A DNA stretch of 64,000 nucleotides, from the NCBI RefSeq assembly GCF_029227915.1, contig NC_079881.1, forward strand, positions 13,059,501-13,123,500, in the 5' to 3' direction. Below are positions 10,480 to 22,389 of the stretch, piece after piece. The notes beneath the pieces were generated by a model. That model did no database searches, was not told the DNA's origin, and saw only the letters and a list, made by a program, of their open reading frames with translations. Position numbers and translations under genes: made by a program. Positions within the stretch are counted from its first letter, which is position 1. Every line of letters starts with the position of its first letter. Source of the stretch: Hydractinia symbiolongicarpus. Its lineage: Eukaryota > Cnidaria > Hydrozoa > Anthoathecata > Hydractiniidae.

Positions 10480-12858
10480 ACTGCCGTGTATTAAGTTGTT
10501 TTCCTGTTTGTCAGGCTCTAAGAACGCTACTAACTACGTGGACTTGCCTTTGAAGCGCTTAATATGGCCTTTTACGGCCTAATAAGGAGACTACACGTGA
10601 ACCACGTGGTTCTGCGAGTCCAGACAAGTGGTCATCGGTCTATTCCTTCCAGTCTCAACGGACTTCAAACCATTGAGTCGTTTTCTTGACCGCGAATCTC
10701 TTAGAATGCTGCTAACTACGTGCACAGGCCTTCCAAGTCTCTAATATGACCACTTACGGCCTAATACTGATAGCACACGTAAATCGTGTGGTTCCACGAG
10801 CCCAGACAAGTGGTCATCGGTCTATTCCTTTCAATCTCAATGGACTAGGATGTATTAAGTTGTTTTCCTGGCCGTCTGGCCTTAAGAACGCTGCTAACTA
10901 TGTGGACAGGCCTTTATAACGTGTAATATGGCCTTTTACGGCGTAATAAGAAGACTACATGTGAACCACGTGGTTCCACGAGTCCAGACAAGTGGCCATT
11001 GCTCTATTCCTTCCGATCTCAATGGACTGCGAAGCATTCAGTTGCTTTCCTGAGCGCCAGGCTTTAAGAACGCTGCTAACTTCGTGCACCGGTTTTTAAA
11101 GTGCCTGACATGGCCTTTTCCGTCTAATATAGAGACTACACGTAAATCACGTGAATCCACGAGGCCACACAAGTTTTCATCGGTCTATTCCATTTAATCC
11201 AAAAAGACTACCGTGTATTAAGTCATTTTCCTGTGTGTCAGGCTCTAAGAACGCTGCTAACTATGTGGACAGTCCTTTAAAACGTGTAATATGTCCTTTT
11301 ACAGCCTAATAAAGAGATTACACGTGAACCACGTGGTTCCACGAGTCCAGACAAGTGATCATCGGTCTATTCCTTTCAATCTCAATGAAATTCAATGTAT
11401 TAAGTCGTTCTTCTCAGCGCCAGGCTCTAAGAACGCTGCTAACTACGTAGACTTGCCTTTAAAGCGCTTAATTTGCCCTTTTACAGCCTGATAAGGAGAC
11501 TGCACCTAAACCACGAGGTTCCACGAGTCCAGACAAGTGACCATCGTCTATTCCTTTCAATCTCAATGGACTAGGATGTATTAAGTTGTTTTCCTGGCCG
11601 TCAGGCCTTAAGAACGCTGTAACTACGTGGACATGCCTTTAAAGCGTTTATTATGGCCTTATACGGCCTAATAAGGAGACTACACGTGAATCACGTGGTT
11701 CCACGAGTCCAGACAAGTGGCAATTGCTCTATTCCTTTCAATCTTAATAAACTGCCGTGTATTAAGTTGTTTTCCTGTGTGTCAGGCTCTAAGAACGCTA
11801 CTAACTACGTGGACTTGCCTTTGAAGCGCTTAATATGGCCTTTTACGGCCTAATAAGGAGACTACACGTGAACCACGTGGTTCTGCGAGTCCAGACAAGT
11901 GGTCATCGGTCTATTCCTTTCAATCTCAATGGACTAGGATGTATTAAGTTGTTTTCCTGGCCGTCAGGCCTTAAAAACGCTGCTAACTATGTGGACAGGC
12001 CTTTATAACGTGTAATATGGACTTTTACGGCCTAGTAATGAGACTACACGTGATGCACGTGGTTCCACGAGCCCAGACAAGTGATTATCGGTCTATTCCT
12101 TTCAATGTCAATGAACTTCGATGTATTAAGTCGTTCTTCTTAGCGCCAGGCTCTAGAACGCTGCTAACTATGTGGACAGGTCTTTATAACGTGTAATATG
12201 GCCTTTTACGGCCTAATAAGGAGACTACACGTAAACTACGTGTTTCCACGTGCCCAGAGAAGTGGCCATTGCTCTATTCCTTTCTATCTTAATAGACTGC
12301 CGTGTATTAAGTCGTTTTCCTGTGTGTCAGGCTCTAAGAACGCTACTAACTACGTAGACTTGCCTTTAAAGCGCTTAAGATGGCCTTTTACGTCCTAATA
12401 AGGAGACTACACGTGAACCACGTGGTTCTGCGAGTCCAGACAAGTGGTCATCGGTCTATTCCTTCCAGTCTCAACGGACTTCAAACCATTGAGTCGTTTT
12501 CTTGACCGCGAGTCTCTCAGAATGCTGCTAACTACGTGCACAGGCCTTCCAAGTCTCTAATATGACCACTTACGGCCTAATACTGATAGCACACGTAAAT
12601 CGTGTGGTTCCACGAGCCCAGACAAGTGGTCATCGGTCTATTCCTTTCAATCTCAATGGACTAGGATGTATTAAGTTGTTTTCCTGGCCGTCAGGCCTTA
12701 AGAACGCTGCTAACTATGTGGACAGGCCTTTATAACGTTAAATATGGCCTTTTACGGCCTAATAAGGAGACTAAACGTAAACTACGTGTTTCCAGGTGCC
12801 CAGACAAGTGGCCATTGCTCTATTCCTTTCAATCTTAATAGACTGCCGTGTATTAAGT
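10480..12858 (+). repeat. HOR B copy 2, 13 monomers (2,362 bp)
   Basis: Second near-identical copy, running about 17 bp into a third repeat of the start before diverging at about 12859 (AAGTCG here, AAGTTG in the earlier copies). Only two copies are present, so this is a single tandem duplication event or what remains of a longer run. Confidence 0.9.
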
Positions 12859-15292
12859 CGTTTTCCTGTGTGTCAGGCTCTAAGAACGCTACTAACTACG
12901 TAGACTTGCCTTTAAAGCGCTTAATATGGCCTTTTACAGCCTAATAAAGAGACACTCGACGTGAACCACGTGTTTGCACGAGTCCAGACAAGTGATTATC
13001 GGTCTATTCCTTTCAATGTCAATGAACTTCAATGTATTAAGTCGTTCTTCTTAGCGCCAGGCTCTAGAACGCTGATAACTATGTGGACAGGGCTTTATAA
13101 CGTGTAATATGGCCTTTCACGGCCTAATAAGGAGACTACACGTAAACTACGTGTTTCCACGTGCCCAGACAAGTGGCCATCGGCCAATTCCTTTCAATCT
13201 TAATACACTGCCTTGTATTAAGTCGTTTTCTTAACTGCCAGGCTCTAAGAACACTGGTAACTACCAGCACAAGTCTTTAAAACGTGTACTAAGGCCCATT
13301 GCAGCTTGATATGGAGACTATGCGTAAATCACGTGATTCCACGAGACCATACAAGTTCTAATCGGTCTATTCCTTTTAATCTTAAAAGACTGCCGTGTAT
13401 TAAGTCGTTTTCCTGTGTGTCAGGCTCTAAGAACGCTGCTAACTATGTGGACAGTCCTTTAAAACGTGTAATATGACCTTTTACGGCGTAATAAGAAGAC
13501 TACACGTGAACCACGTGGTTCCACGAGTCCAGACAAGCGACCATCGGTCTGTTCCTTTCAATCTCAATGGACTAGGATGTATTAAGTTGTTTTCCTGGCC
13601 GTCAGGCCTTAAGAACGCTGTAACTACGTGGACATGCCTTTAAAGCGTTTAATATGGCCTTATACGGCCTAATAAGGAGACTACACGTGAATCACGTGGT
13701 TCCACGAGTCCAGACAAGTGGCCATTGCTCTATTCCTTTCAATCTTAATAGACTGCCGTGTATTAAGTCGTGTTCCTGTGTGTCAGGCTCTAAGAACACT
13801 ACTAACTACGTAGACTGGCCTTTAAAGCGCTTAATATGGCCTTTTACGGCCTAATAAGGAGACTACACGTGAACCACGTGGTTCTGCGAGTCCAGACAAG
13901 TGGTCATCGGTCTATTCCTTCCAGTCTCAACGGACTTCAAACCATTGAGTCGTTTTCTTGACCGCGATTCTCTCAGAATGCTGCTAACTACGTGCACAGG
14001 CCTTTCAAGTCCCTAATATGACCACTTAGGGCCTAATACTGATAGCACACGTAAATCGCGTGGTTCCACGAGCCCAGACAAGTGGTCATCGGTCTATTCC
14101 TTTCAATCTCAATGGACTAGGATGTATTAAGTTGTTTTCCTGGCCGTCAGGCCTTAAGAACGCTGCTAACTATGTGGACAGGTCTTTATAACGTGTAATA
14201 TGGCCTTTTACGGCCTAATAAGGAGACTACACGTAAACTACGTGTTTCCACGTGGCCAGACAAGTGGCCATTGCTCTATTCCTTTCAATCTTAATAGACT
14301 GCCGTGTATTAAGTCGTTTTCCTGTGTGTCAGGCTCTAAGAACGCTACTAACTACGTAGACTTGCCTTTAAAGCGCTTAATATGGCCTTTTACAGCCTAA
14401 TAAAGAGACACTCGACGTGAACCACGTGTTTGCACGAGTCCAGACAAGTGATGATCGGTCTATTCCTTTCAATGTCAATGAACTTCAATGTATTAAGTCG
14501 TTCTTCTTAGCCCCAGGCTCTAGAACGCTGATAACTATGTGGACAGGTCTTTATAACGTGTAATATGGCCTTTTACGGCCTAATAAGGAGACTACACGTA
14601 AACTACGTGTTTCCACGTGCCCAGACAAGTAGCCATCGGTCTATTCCTTTCAATCTTAATACACTGCCTTGTATTAAGTCGTTTTCTTAACTGCCAGGCT
14701 CTAAGAACACTGCTAACTACCCGCACAGGTCTTTAAAACGTGTACTAAGGCCCATTGCAGCCTGATATGGAGACTATACGTAAATCACGTAATTCCACGA
14801 GACCATACAAGTTCTAATCGGTCTATTCCTTTTAATCTTAAAAGACTGCCGTGTATTAAGTCGTTTTCCTGTGTGTCAGGCTCTAAGAACGCTGCTAACT
14901 ATGTGGACAGTCCTTTAAAACGTGTAATATGGCCTTTTACGGCGTAATAATGAGACTACACGTGATGCACGTGGTTTCACGAGCCCAGACAAGTGGCGAT
15001 CCGTCTATTCCTAATAATCTCAATGGAATACGATGTATTAAGTAGATCTCCTGGGCTTCAGGCTCTAAGAACGCTGCTAACTACGTGGACATGCCTTTAA
15101 AGTGTGTAATATGGTCTTTTACGCCCTAATAAGCAGACTGAACGTGAACCACGTGATACCACAAGCCCACACAAGTGACCATCAGTCTATTCCTTTCAAT
15201 CTCTATGAACTTCGATGTATTAAGTCGTTTTCTTAAGCGCCAGGCTCTAAGAACGCTGCTAACTACGTGAACATGCCATTAAAGCGTTTAAT
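12859..15292 (+). repeat. Forerunner of HOR C, divergent order
   Basis: Holds the monomer types used later in HOR C, in an order closest to the 12-mer variant. The types are CTCGACGTGAACC (12926), then AATACACTGCCTTG, GGCCCATTGCAGCC, GGCGTAATAAGAAG, a monomer at 13654, the CAAACCATTGAG cassette, and one at 14200, followed by a second round from 14382. The monomer at about 14930 is a chimera: it starts GGCGTAATAA and continues TGAGACTACACGTGATGC. Several stretches match 23.2-24.0 kb. Confidence 0.78.
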
Positions 15293-17112
15293 ATGGACTT
15301 TTACAGCCTAATAAAGAGATTACACGTGAACCACGTGGTTCCACGAGTCCAGACAAGTGATTATCGGTCTATTCCTTTCAATCTTAATAGACTGCCGTGT
15401 ATTAAGTCGTTTTCCTGTGTGTCAGGCTCTAAGAACGCTACTAACTACGTAGACTTGCATTTAAAGCGCTTAATATGGCCTTTTACAGCCTAATAAAGAG
15501 ACACTCGACGTGAACCACGTGTTTGCACGAGTCCAGACAAGTGATTATCGGTCTATTCCTTTCAATGTCAATGAACTTCAATGTATTAAGTCGTTCTTCT
15601 TAGTGCCAGGCTCTAGAACGCTGATAACTATGTGGACAGGTCTTTATAACGTGTAATATGGCCTTTTACGGCCTAATAAGGAGACTACACGTAAACTACG
15701 TGTTTCCACGTGCCCAGACAAGTGGACATCGGTCTATTCCTTTCAATTTTAATACACTGCCTTGTATTAAGTCGTTTTCTTAACTGCTAGGCTCTAAGAA
15801 CACTGCTAACTACCAGCACAGGTCTTTAAAACGTGTACTAAGGCCCATTGCAGCCTGATATGGAGACTATACGTAAATCACGTAATTCCACGAGACCATA
15901 CAAGTTCTAATCGGTCTATTCCTTTTAATCTTAAAAGACTGCCGTGTATTAAGTCGTTTTCCTGTGTGTCAGGCTCTAAGAACGCTGCTAACTATGTGGA
16001 CAGTCCTTTAAAACGTGTAATATGGCCTTTTACGGCGTAATAAGAAGACTACACGTGAACCACGTGGTTCCACGAGTCCAGACAAGCGACCATCGGTCTA
16101 TTCCTTTCAATGTCAATGGACTAGGATGTATTAGGTTGTTTTCCTGGCCGTCAGGCCTTAAGAACGCTGTAACTACGTGGACATGCCTTTAAAGCGTTTA
16201 ATATGGCCTTATACGGCCTAATAAGGAGACTACACGTGAATCACGTGGTTCCTCGAGTCCAGACAAGTGGCAATTGCTCTATTCCTTTCAATCTTAATAG
16301 GCTGCCGTGTATTAAGTCGTGTTCTTGTGTGTCAGGCTCTAAGAACACTACTAACTACGTAGACTGGCCTTTAAAGCGCTTAATATGGCCTTATACGGCC
16401 TAATAAGGAGACTACACGTGAATCACGTGGTTCCACGAGTCCAGACAAGTGGCAATTGCTCTATTCCTTTCAATCTTAATAGACTGCCGTGTATTAAGTC
16501 GTGTTCCTGTGTGTCAGGCTCTAAGAACACTACTAACTACGTAGACTGGCCTTTAAAGCGCTTAATATGGCCTTTTACGGCCTAATAAGGAGACTACACG
16601 TGAACCACGTGGTTCTGCGAGTCCAGACAAGTCATTATCGGTCTATTCCTTTCAATGTCAATGAACTTCGATGTATTGAGTCGTTCTTCTTAGCGCCAGC
16701 CTCTAAGAACGCTGCTAACTACGTGTACATGCCTTTAAAGCGTTTAATATGGACATTTACGGGCTAATAATGAGACTACACGTGATGCACGTGGTTTCAC
16801 GAGCCCAGACAAGTGGCGATCCGTCTATTCCTAATAATCTCAATGGAATACGATGTATTAAGTAGATCTTCTGGGCTTCAGGCTCTAAGAACGCTGCTAA
16901 CTACGTGGACATGCCTTTAAAGTGTGTAATATGGTCTTTTACGCCCTAATAAGCAGACTGAACGTGAACCACGTGATACCACAAGCCCACACAAGTGACC
17001 ATCAGTCTATTCCTTTCAATCTCTATGAACTTCGATGTATTAAGTCGTTTTCTTAAGCGCCAGGCTCTAAGAACGCTGCTAACTACGTGAACATGCCATT
17101 AAAGCGTTTAAT
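15293..17112 (+). repeat. HOR C copy 1, 10 monomers (1,820 bp)
   Basis: Monomer starts at about 15293, 15475, 15657, 15838, 16020, 16203, 16385, 16567, 16749 and 16931. The order defines types m1 to m10. m1 is GACTTTTACAGCC, m4 is GGCCCATTGCAGCC, m6 and m7 are GGCCTTATACGGCC, m9 is GGACATTTACGGGC and m10 is GGTCTTTTACGCCC. The same order is found in copy 3. Confidence 0.9.
16203..16767 (+). other. Chain of overlapping 66-codon frames, not considered genes (example)
   Basis: Three consecutive monomers each give a 201-bp frame beginning ATGGCC and ending in TAA 19 bp into the next monomer. Because 182 leaves a remainder of two on division by three, the same block is read as start in one frame and as stop in another. 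The translations change freely between monomer types, show no known domain to my eye, and appear wherever no mutation breaks the frame. I regard them as by-products of the repeat. Confidence 0.8.
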
Positions 17113-18385
17113 ATGGACTTTTACAGCCTAATAAAGAGATTACACGTGAACCACGTGGTTCCACGAGTCCAGACAAGTGATTATCGGTCTATTCCTTTCA
17201 ATCGTAATAGACTGCCGTGTATTAAGTCGTTTTCCTGTGTGTCAGGCTCTAAGAACGCTGCTAACTATGTGGACAGTCCTTTAAAACGTGTAATATGGCC
17301 TTTTACGGCGTAATAAGAAGACTACACGTGAACCACGTGGTTCCACGAGTCCAGACAAGCGACCATCGGTCTATTCCTTTCAATGTCAATGGACTAGGAT
17401 GTATTAGGTTGTTTTCCTGGCCGTCAGGCCTTAAGAACGCTGTAACTACGTGGACATGCCTTTAAAGCGTTTAATATGGCCTTATACGGCCTAATAAGGA
17501 GACTACACGTGAATCACGTGGTTCCTCGAGTCCAGACAAGTGGCAATTGCTCTATTCCTTTCAATCTTAATAGGCTGCCGTGTATTAAGTCGTGTTCTTG
17601 TGTGTCAGGCTCTAAGAACACTACTAACTACGTAGACTGGCCTTTAAAGCGCTTAATATGGCCTTATACGGCCTAATAAGGAGACTACACGTGAATCACG
17701 TGGTTCCACGAGTCCAGACAAGTGGCAATTGCTCTATTCCTTTCAATCTTAATAGACTGCCGTGTATTAAGTCGTGTTCCTGTGTGTCAGGCTCTAAGAA
17801 CACTACTAACTACGTAGACTGGCCTTTAAAGCGCTTAATATGGCCTTTTACGGCCTAATAAGGAGACTACACGTGAACCACGTGGTTCTGCGAGTCCAGA
17901 CAAGTCATTATCGGTCTATTCCTTTCAATGTCAATGAACTTCGATGTATTGAGTCGTTCTTCTTAGCGCCAGCCTCTAAGAACGCTGCTAACTACGTGTA
18001 CATGCCTTTAAAGCGTTTAATATGGACATTTACGGGCTAATAATGAGACTACACGTGATGCACGTGGTTTCACGAGCCCAGACAAGTGGCGATCCGTCTA
18101 TTCCTAATAATCTCAATGGAATACGATGTATTAAGTAGATCTTCTGGGCTTCAGGCTCTAAGAACGCTGCTAACTACGTGGACATGCCTTTAAAGTGTGT
18201 AATATGGTCTTTTACGCCCTAATAAGCAGACTGAACGTGAACCACGTGATACCACAAGCCCACACAAGTGACCATCAGTCTATTCCTTTCAATCTCTATG
18301 AACTTCGATGTATTAAGTCGTTTTCTTAAGCGCCAGGCTCTAAGAACGCTGCTAACTACGTGAACATGCCATTAAAGCGTTTAAT
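17113..18385 (+). repeat. HOR C copy 2, 7-monomer deletion variant (1,273 bp)
   Basis: Consists of a hybrid m1/m4 monomer, then m5 to m10. m2 and m3 and parts of m1 and m4 are missing (a net loss of three monomers). Its m1 part shares the substitution AATCGTAATAG with copy 3, so copies 2 and 3 have a common recent origin. Confidence 0.9.
17209..17259 (+). other. Unequal-crossover junction in HOR C copy 2
   Basis: Sequence before 17209 (TAATAG) is diagnostic for m1 and sequence from 17260 (GCTAACTATGTGG) for m4. The 51 bp in between are identical in both parents, so the exchange took place within this homology and removed 547 bp. Confidence 0.85.
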
Positions 18386-20205
18386 ATGGACTTTTACAGC
18401 CTAATAAAGAGATTACACGTGAACCACGTGGTTCCACGAGTCCAGACAAGTGATTATCGGTCTATTCCTTTCAATCGTAATAGACTGCCGTGTATTAAGT
18501 CGTTTTCCTGTGTGTCAGGCTCTAAGAACGCTACTAACTACGTAGACTTGCATTTAAAGCGCTTAATATGGCCTTTTACAGCCTAATAAAGAGACACTCG
18601 ACGTGAACCACGTGTTTGCACGAGTCCAGACAAGTGATTATCGGTCTATTCCTTTCAATGTCAATGAACTTCAATGTATTAAGTCGTTCTTCTTAGTGCC
18701 AGGCTCTAGAACGCTGATAACTATGTGGACAGGTCTTTATAACGTGTAATATGGCCTTTTACGGCCTAATAAGGAGACTACACGTAAACTACGTGTTTCC
18801 ACGTGCCCAGACAAGTGGCCATCGGTCTATTCCTTTCAATTTTAATACACTGCCTTGTATTAAGTCGTTTTCTTAACTGCTAGGCTCTAAGAACACTGCT
18901 AACTACCAGCACAGGTCTTTAAAACGTGTACTAAGGCCCATTGCAGCCTGATATGGAGACTATACGTAAATCACGTAATTCCACGAGACCATACAAGTTC
19001 TAATCGGTCTATTCCTTTTAATCTTAAAAGACTGCCGTGTATTAAGTCGTTTTCCTGTGTGTCAGGCTCTAAGAACGCTGCTAACTATGTGGACAGTCCT
19101 TTAAAACGTGTAATATGGCCTTTTACGGCGTAATAAGAAGACTACACGTGAACCACGTGGTTCCACGAGTCCAGACAAGCGACCATCGGTCTATTCCTTT
19201 CAATGTCAATGGACTAGGATGTATTAAGTTGTTTTCCTGGCCGTCAGGCCTTAAGAACGCTGTAACTACGTGGACATGCCTTTAAAGCGTTTAATATGGC
19301 CTTATACGGCCTAATAAGGAGACTACACGTGAATCACGTGGTTCCTCGAGTCCAGACAAGTGGCAATTGCTCTATTCCTTTCAATCTTAATAGGCTGCCG
19401 TGTATTAAGTCGTGTTCTTGTGTGTCAGGCTCTAAGAACACTACTAACTACGTAGACTGGCCTTTAAAGCGCTTAATATGGCCTTATACGGCCTAATAAG
19501 GAGACTACACGTGAATCATGTGGTTCCACGAGTCCAGACAAGTGGCAATTGCTCTATTCCTTTCAATCTTAATAGACTGCCGTGTATTAAGTCGTGTTCC
19601 TGTGTGTCAGGCTCTAAGAACACTACTAACTACGTAGACTGGCCTTTAAAGCGCTTAATATGGCCTTTTACGGCCTAATAAGGAGACTACACGTGAATCA
19701 CGTGGTTCTGCGAGTCCAGACAAGTCATTATCGGTCTATTCCTTTCAATGTCAATGAACTTCGATGTATTGAGTCGTTCTTCTTAGCGCCAGCCTCTAAG
19801 AACGCTGCTAACTACGTGTACATGCCTTTAAAGCGTTTAATATGGACATTTACGGGCTAATAATGAGACTACACGTGATGCACGTGGTTTCACGAGCCCA
19901 GACAAGTGGCGATCCGTCTATTCCTAATAATCTCAATGGAATACGATGTATTAAGTAGATCTCCTGGGCTTCAGGCTCTAAGAACGCTGCTAACTACGTG
20001 GACATGCCTTTAAAGTGTGTAATATGGTCTTTTACGCCCTAATAAGCACACTGAACGTGAACCACGTGATACCACAAGCCCACACAAGTGACCATCAGTC
20101 TATTCCTTTCAATCTCTATGAACTTCGATGTATTAAGTCGTTTTCTTAAGCGCCAGGCTCTAAGAACGCTGCTAACTACGTGAACATGCCATTAAAGCGT
20201 TTAAT
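18386..20205 (+). repeat. HOR C copy 3, 10 monomers (1,820 bp)
   Basis: Full m1-m10 order, nearly identical to copy 1 (for example 19296, 19478 and 19660 correspond to 16203, 16385 and 16567). Confidence 0.9.
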
Positions 20206-22389
20206 ATGGACTTTTACAGCCTAATAAAGAGATTACACGTGAACCACGTGGTTCCACGAGTCCAGACAAGTGATTATCGGTCTATTCCTTTCAATCTTAA
20301 TAGACTGCCGTGTATTAAGTCGTTTTCCTGTGTGTCAGGCTCTAAGAACGCTACTAACTACGTAGACTTGCATTTAAAGCGCTTAATATGGCCTTTTACA
20401 GCCTAATAAAGAGACACTCGACGTGAACCACGTGTTTGCACGAGTCCAGACAAGTGATTATCGGTCTATTCCTTTCAATGTCAATGAACTTCAATGTATT
20501 AAGTCGTTCTTCTTAGTGCCAGGCTCTAGAACGCTGATAACTATGTGGACAGGTCTTTATAACGTGTAATATGGCCTTTTACGGCCTAATAAGGAGACTA
20601 CACGTAAACTACGTGTTTCCACGTGCCCAGACAAGTGGCCATCGGTCTATTCCTTTCAATTTTAATACACTGCCTTGTATTAAGTCGTTTTCTTAACTGC
20701 TAGGCTCTAAGAACACTGCTAACTACCAGCACAGGTCTTTAAAACGTGTACTAAGGCCCATTGCAGCCTGATATGGAGACTATACGTAAATCACGTAATT
20801 CCACGAGACCATACAAGTTCTAATCGGTCTATTCCTTTTAATCTTAAAAGACTGCCGTGTATTAAGTCGTTTTCCTGTGTGTCAGGCTCTAAGAACGCTG
20901 CTAACTATGTGGACAGTCCTTTAAAACGTGTAATATGGCCTTTTACGGCGTAATAAGAAGACTACACGTGAACCACGTGGTTCCACGAGTCCAGACAAGC
21001 GACCATCGGTCTATTCCTTTCAATGTCAATGGACTAGGATGTATTAAGTTGTTTTCCTGGCCGTCAGGCCTTAAGAACGCTGTAACTACGTGGACATGCC
21101 TTTAAAGCGTTTAATATGGCCTTATACGGCCTAATAAAGAGACTACACGTGAATCACGTGGTTCCACGAGTCCAGACAAGTGGCAATTGCTCTATTCCTT
21201 TCAATCTTAATAGACTTCCGTGTATTAAGTCGTGTTCCTGTGTGTCAGGCTCTAAGAACACTACTAACTACGTAGACTGGCCTTTAAAGCGCTTAATATG
21301 GCCTTTTACGGCCTAATAAGGAGACTACACGTGAACCACGTGGTTCTGCGAGTCCAGACAAGTGGTCATCGGTCTATTCCTTCCAGTCTCAACGGACTTC
21401 AAACCATTGAGTCGTTTTCTTGACCGCGATTCTCTCAGAATGCTGCTAACTACGTGCACAGGCCTTCCAAGTCCCTAATATGACCACTTACGGCCTAATA
21501 CTGATAGCACACGTAAATCGCGTGGTTCCACGAGCCCAGACAAGTGGTCATCGGTCTATTCCTTTCAATCTCAATGGACTAGGATGTATTAAGTTGTTTT
21601 CCTGGCCGTCAGGCTCTAAGAACACTACTAACTACGTAGACTGGCCTTTAAAGCGCTTAATATGGCCTTATACGGCCTAATAAGGAGACTACACGTGAAT
21701 CACGTGGTTCCACGAGTCCAGACAAGTGGCAATTGCTCTATTCCTTTCAATCTTAATAGACTGCCGTGTATTAAGTCGTGTTCCTGTGTGTCAGGCTCTA
21801 AGAACACTACTAACTACGTAGACTGGCCTTTAAAGCGCTTAATATGGCCTTTTACGGCCTAATAAGGAGACTACACGTGAATCACGTGGTTCTGCGAGTC
21901 CAGACAAGTCATTATCGGTCTATTCCTTTCAATGTCAATGAACTTCGATGTATTGAGTCGTTCTTCTTAGCGCCAGCCTCTAAGAACGCTGCTAACTACG
22001 TGTACATGCCTTTAAAGCGTTTAATATGGACATTTACGGGCTAATAATGAGACTACACGTGATGCACGTGGTTTCACGAGCCCAGACAAGTGGCGATCCG
22101 TCTATTCCTAATAATCTCAATGGAATACGATGTATTAAGTAGATCTCCTGGGCTTCAGGCTCTAAGAACGCTGCTAACTACGTGGACATGCCTTTAAAGT
22201 GTGTAATATGGTCTTTTACGCCCTAATAAGCAGACTGAACGTGAACCACGTGATACCACAAGCCCACACAAGTGACCATCAGTCTATTCCTTTCAATCTC
22301 TATGAACTTCGATGTATTAAGTCGTTTTCTTAAGCGCCAGGCTCTAAGAACGCTGCTAACTACGTGAACATGCCATTAAAGCGTTTAAT
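20206..22389 (+). repeat. HOR C copy 4, 12-monomer variant (2,184 bp)
   Basis: m1-m6 are followed by two extra monomers at 21298 and 21480 carrying the CAAACCATTGAG cassette, then m7-m10. The extra dimer accounts for the 364-bp gain over the 10-mer. Confidence 0.9.
21604..21616 (+). other. Chimeric monomer junction at short homology
   Basis: The monomer starting at 21480 begins as the cassette type (ATGACCACTTACGG) and continues to CCTGGCCGTCAGG. It then switches at GTCAGG to CTCTAAGAACACTAC, the 3' part of m6. The shared stretch is only about 7 bp, and the hybrid links the inserted dimer back to m7. Confidence 0.75.
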
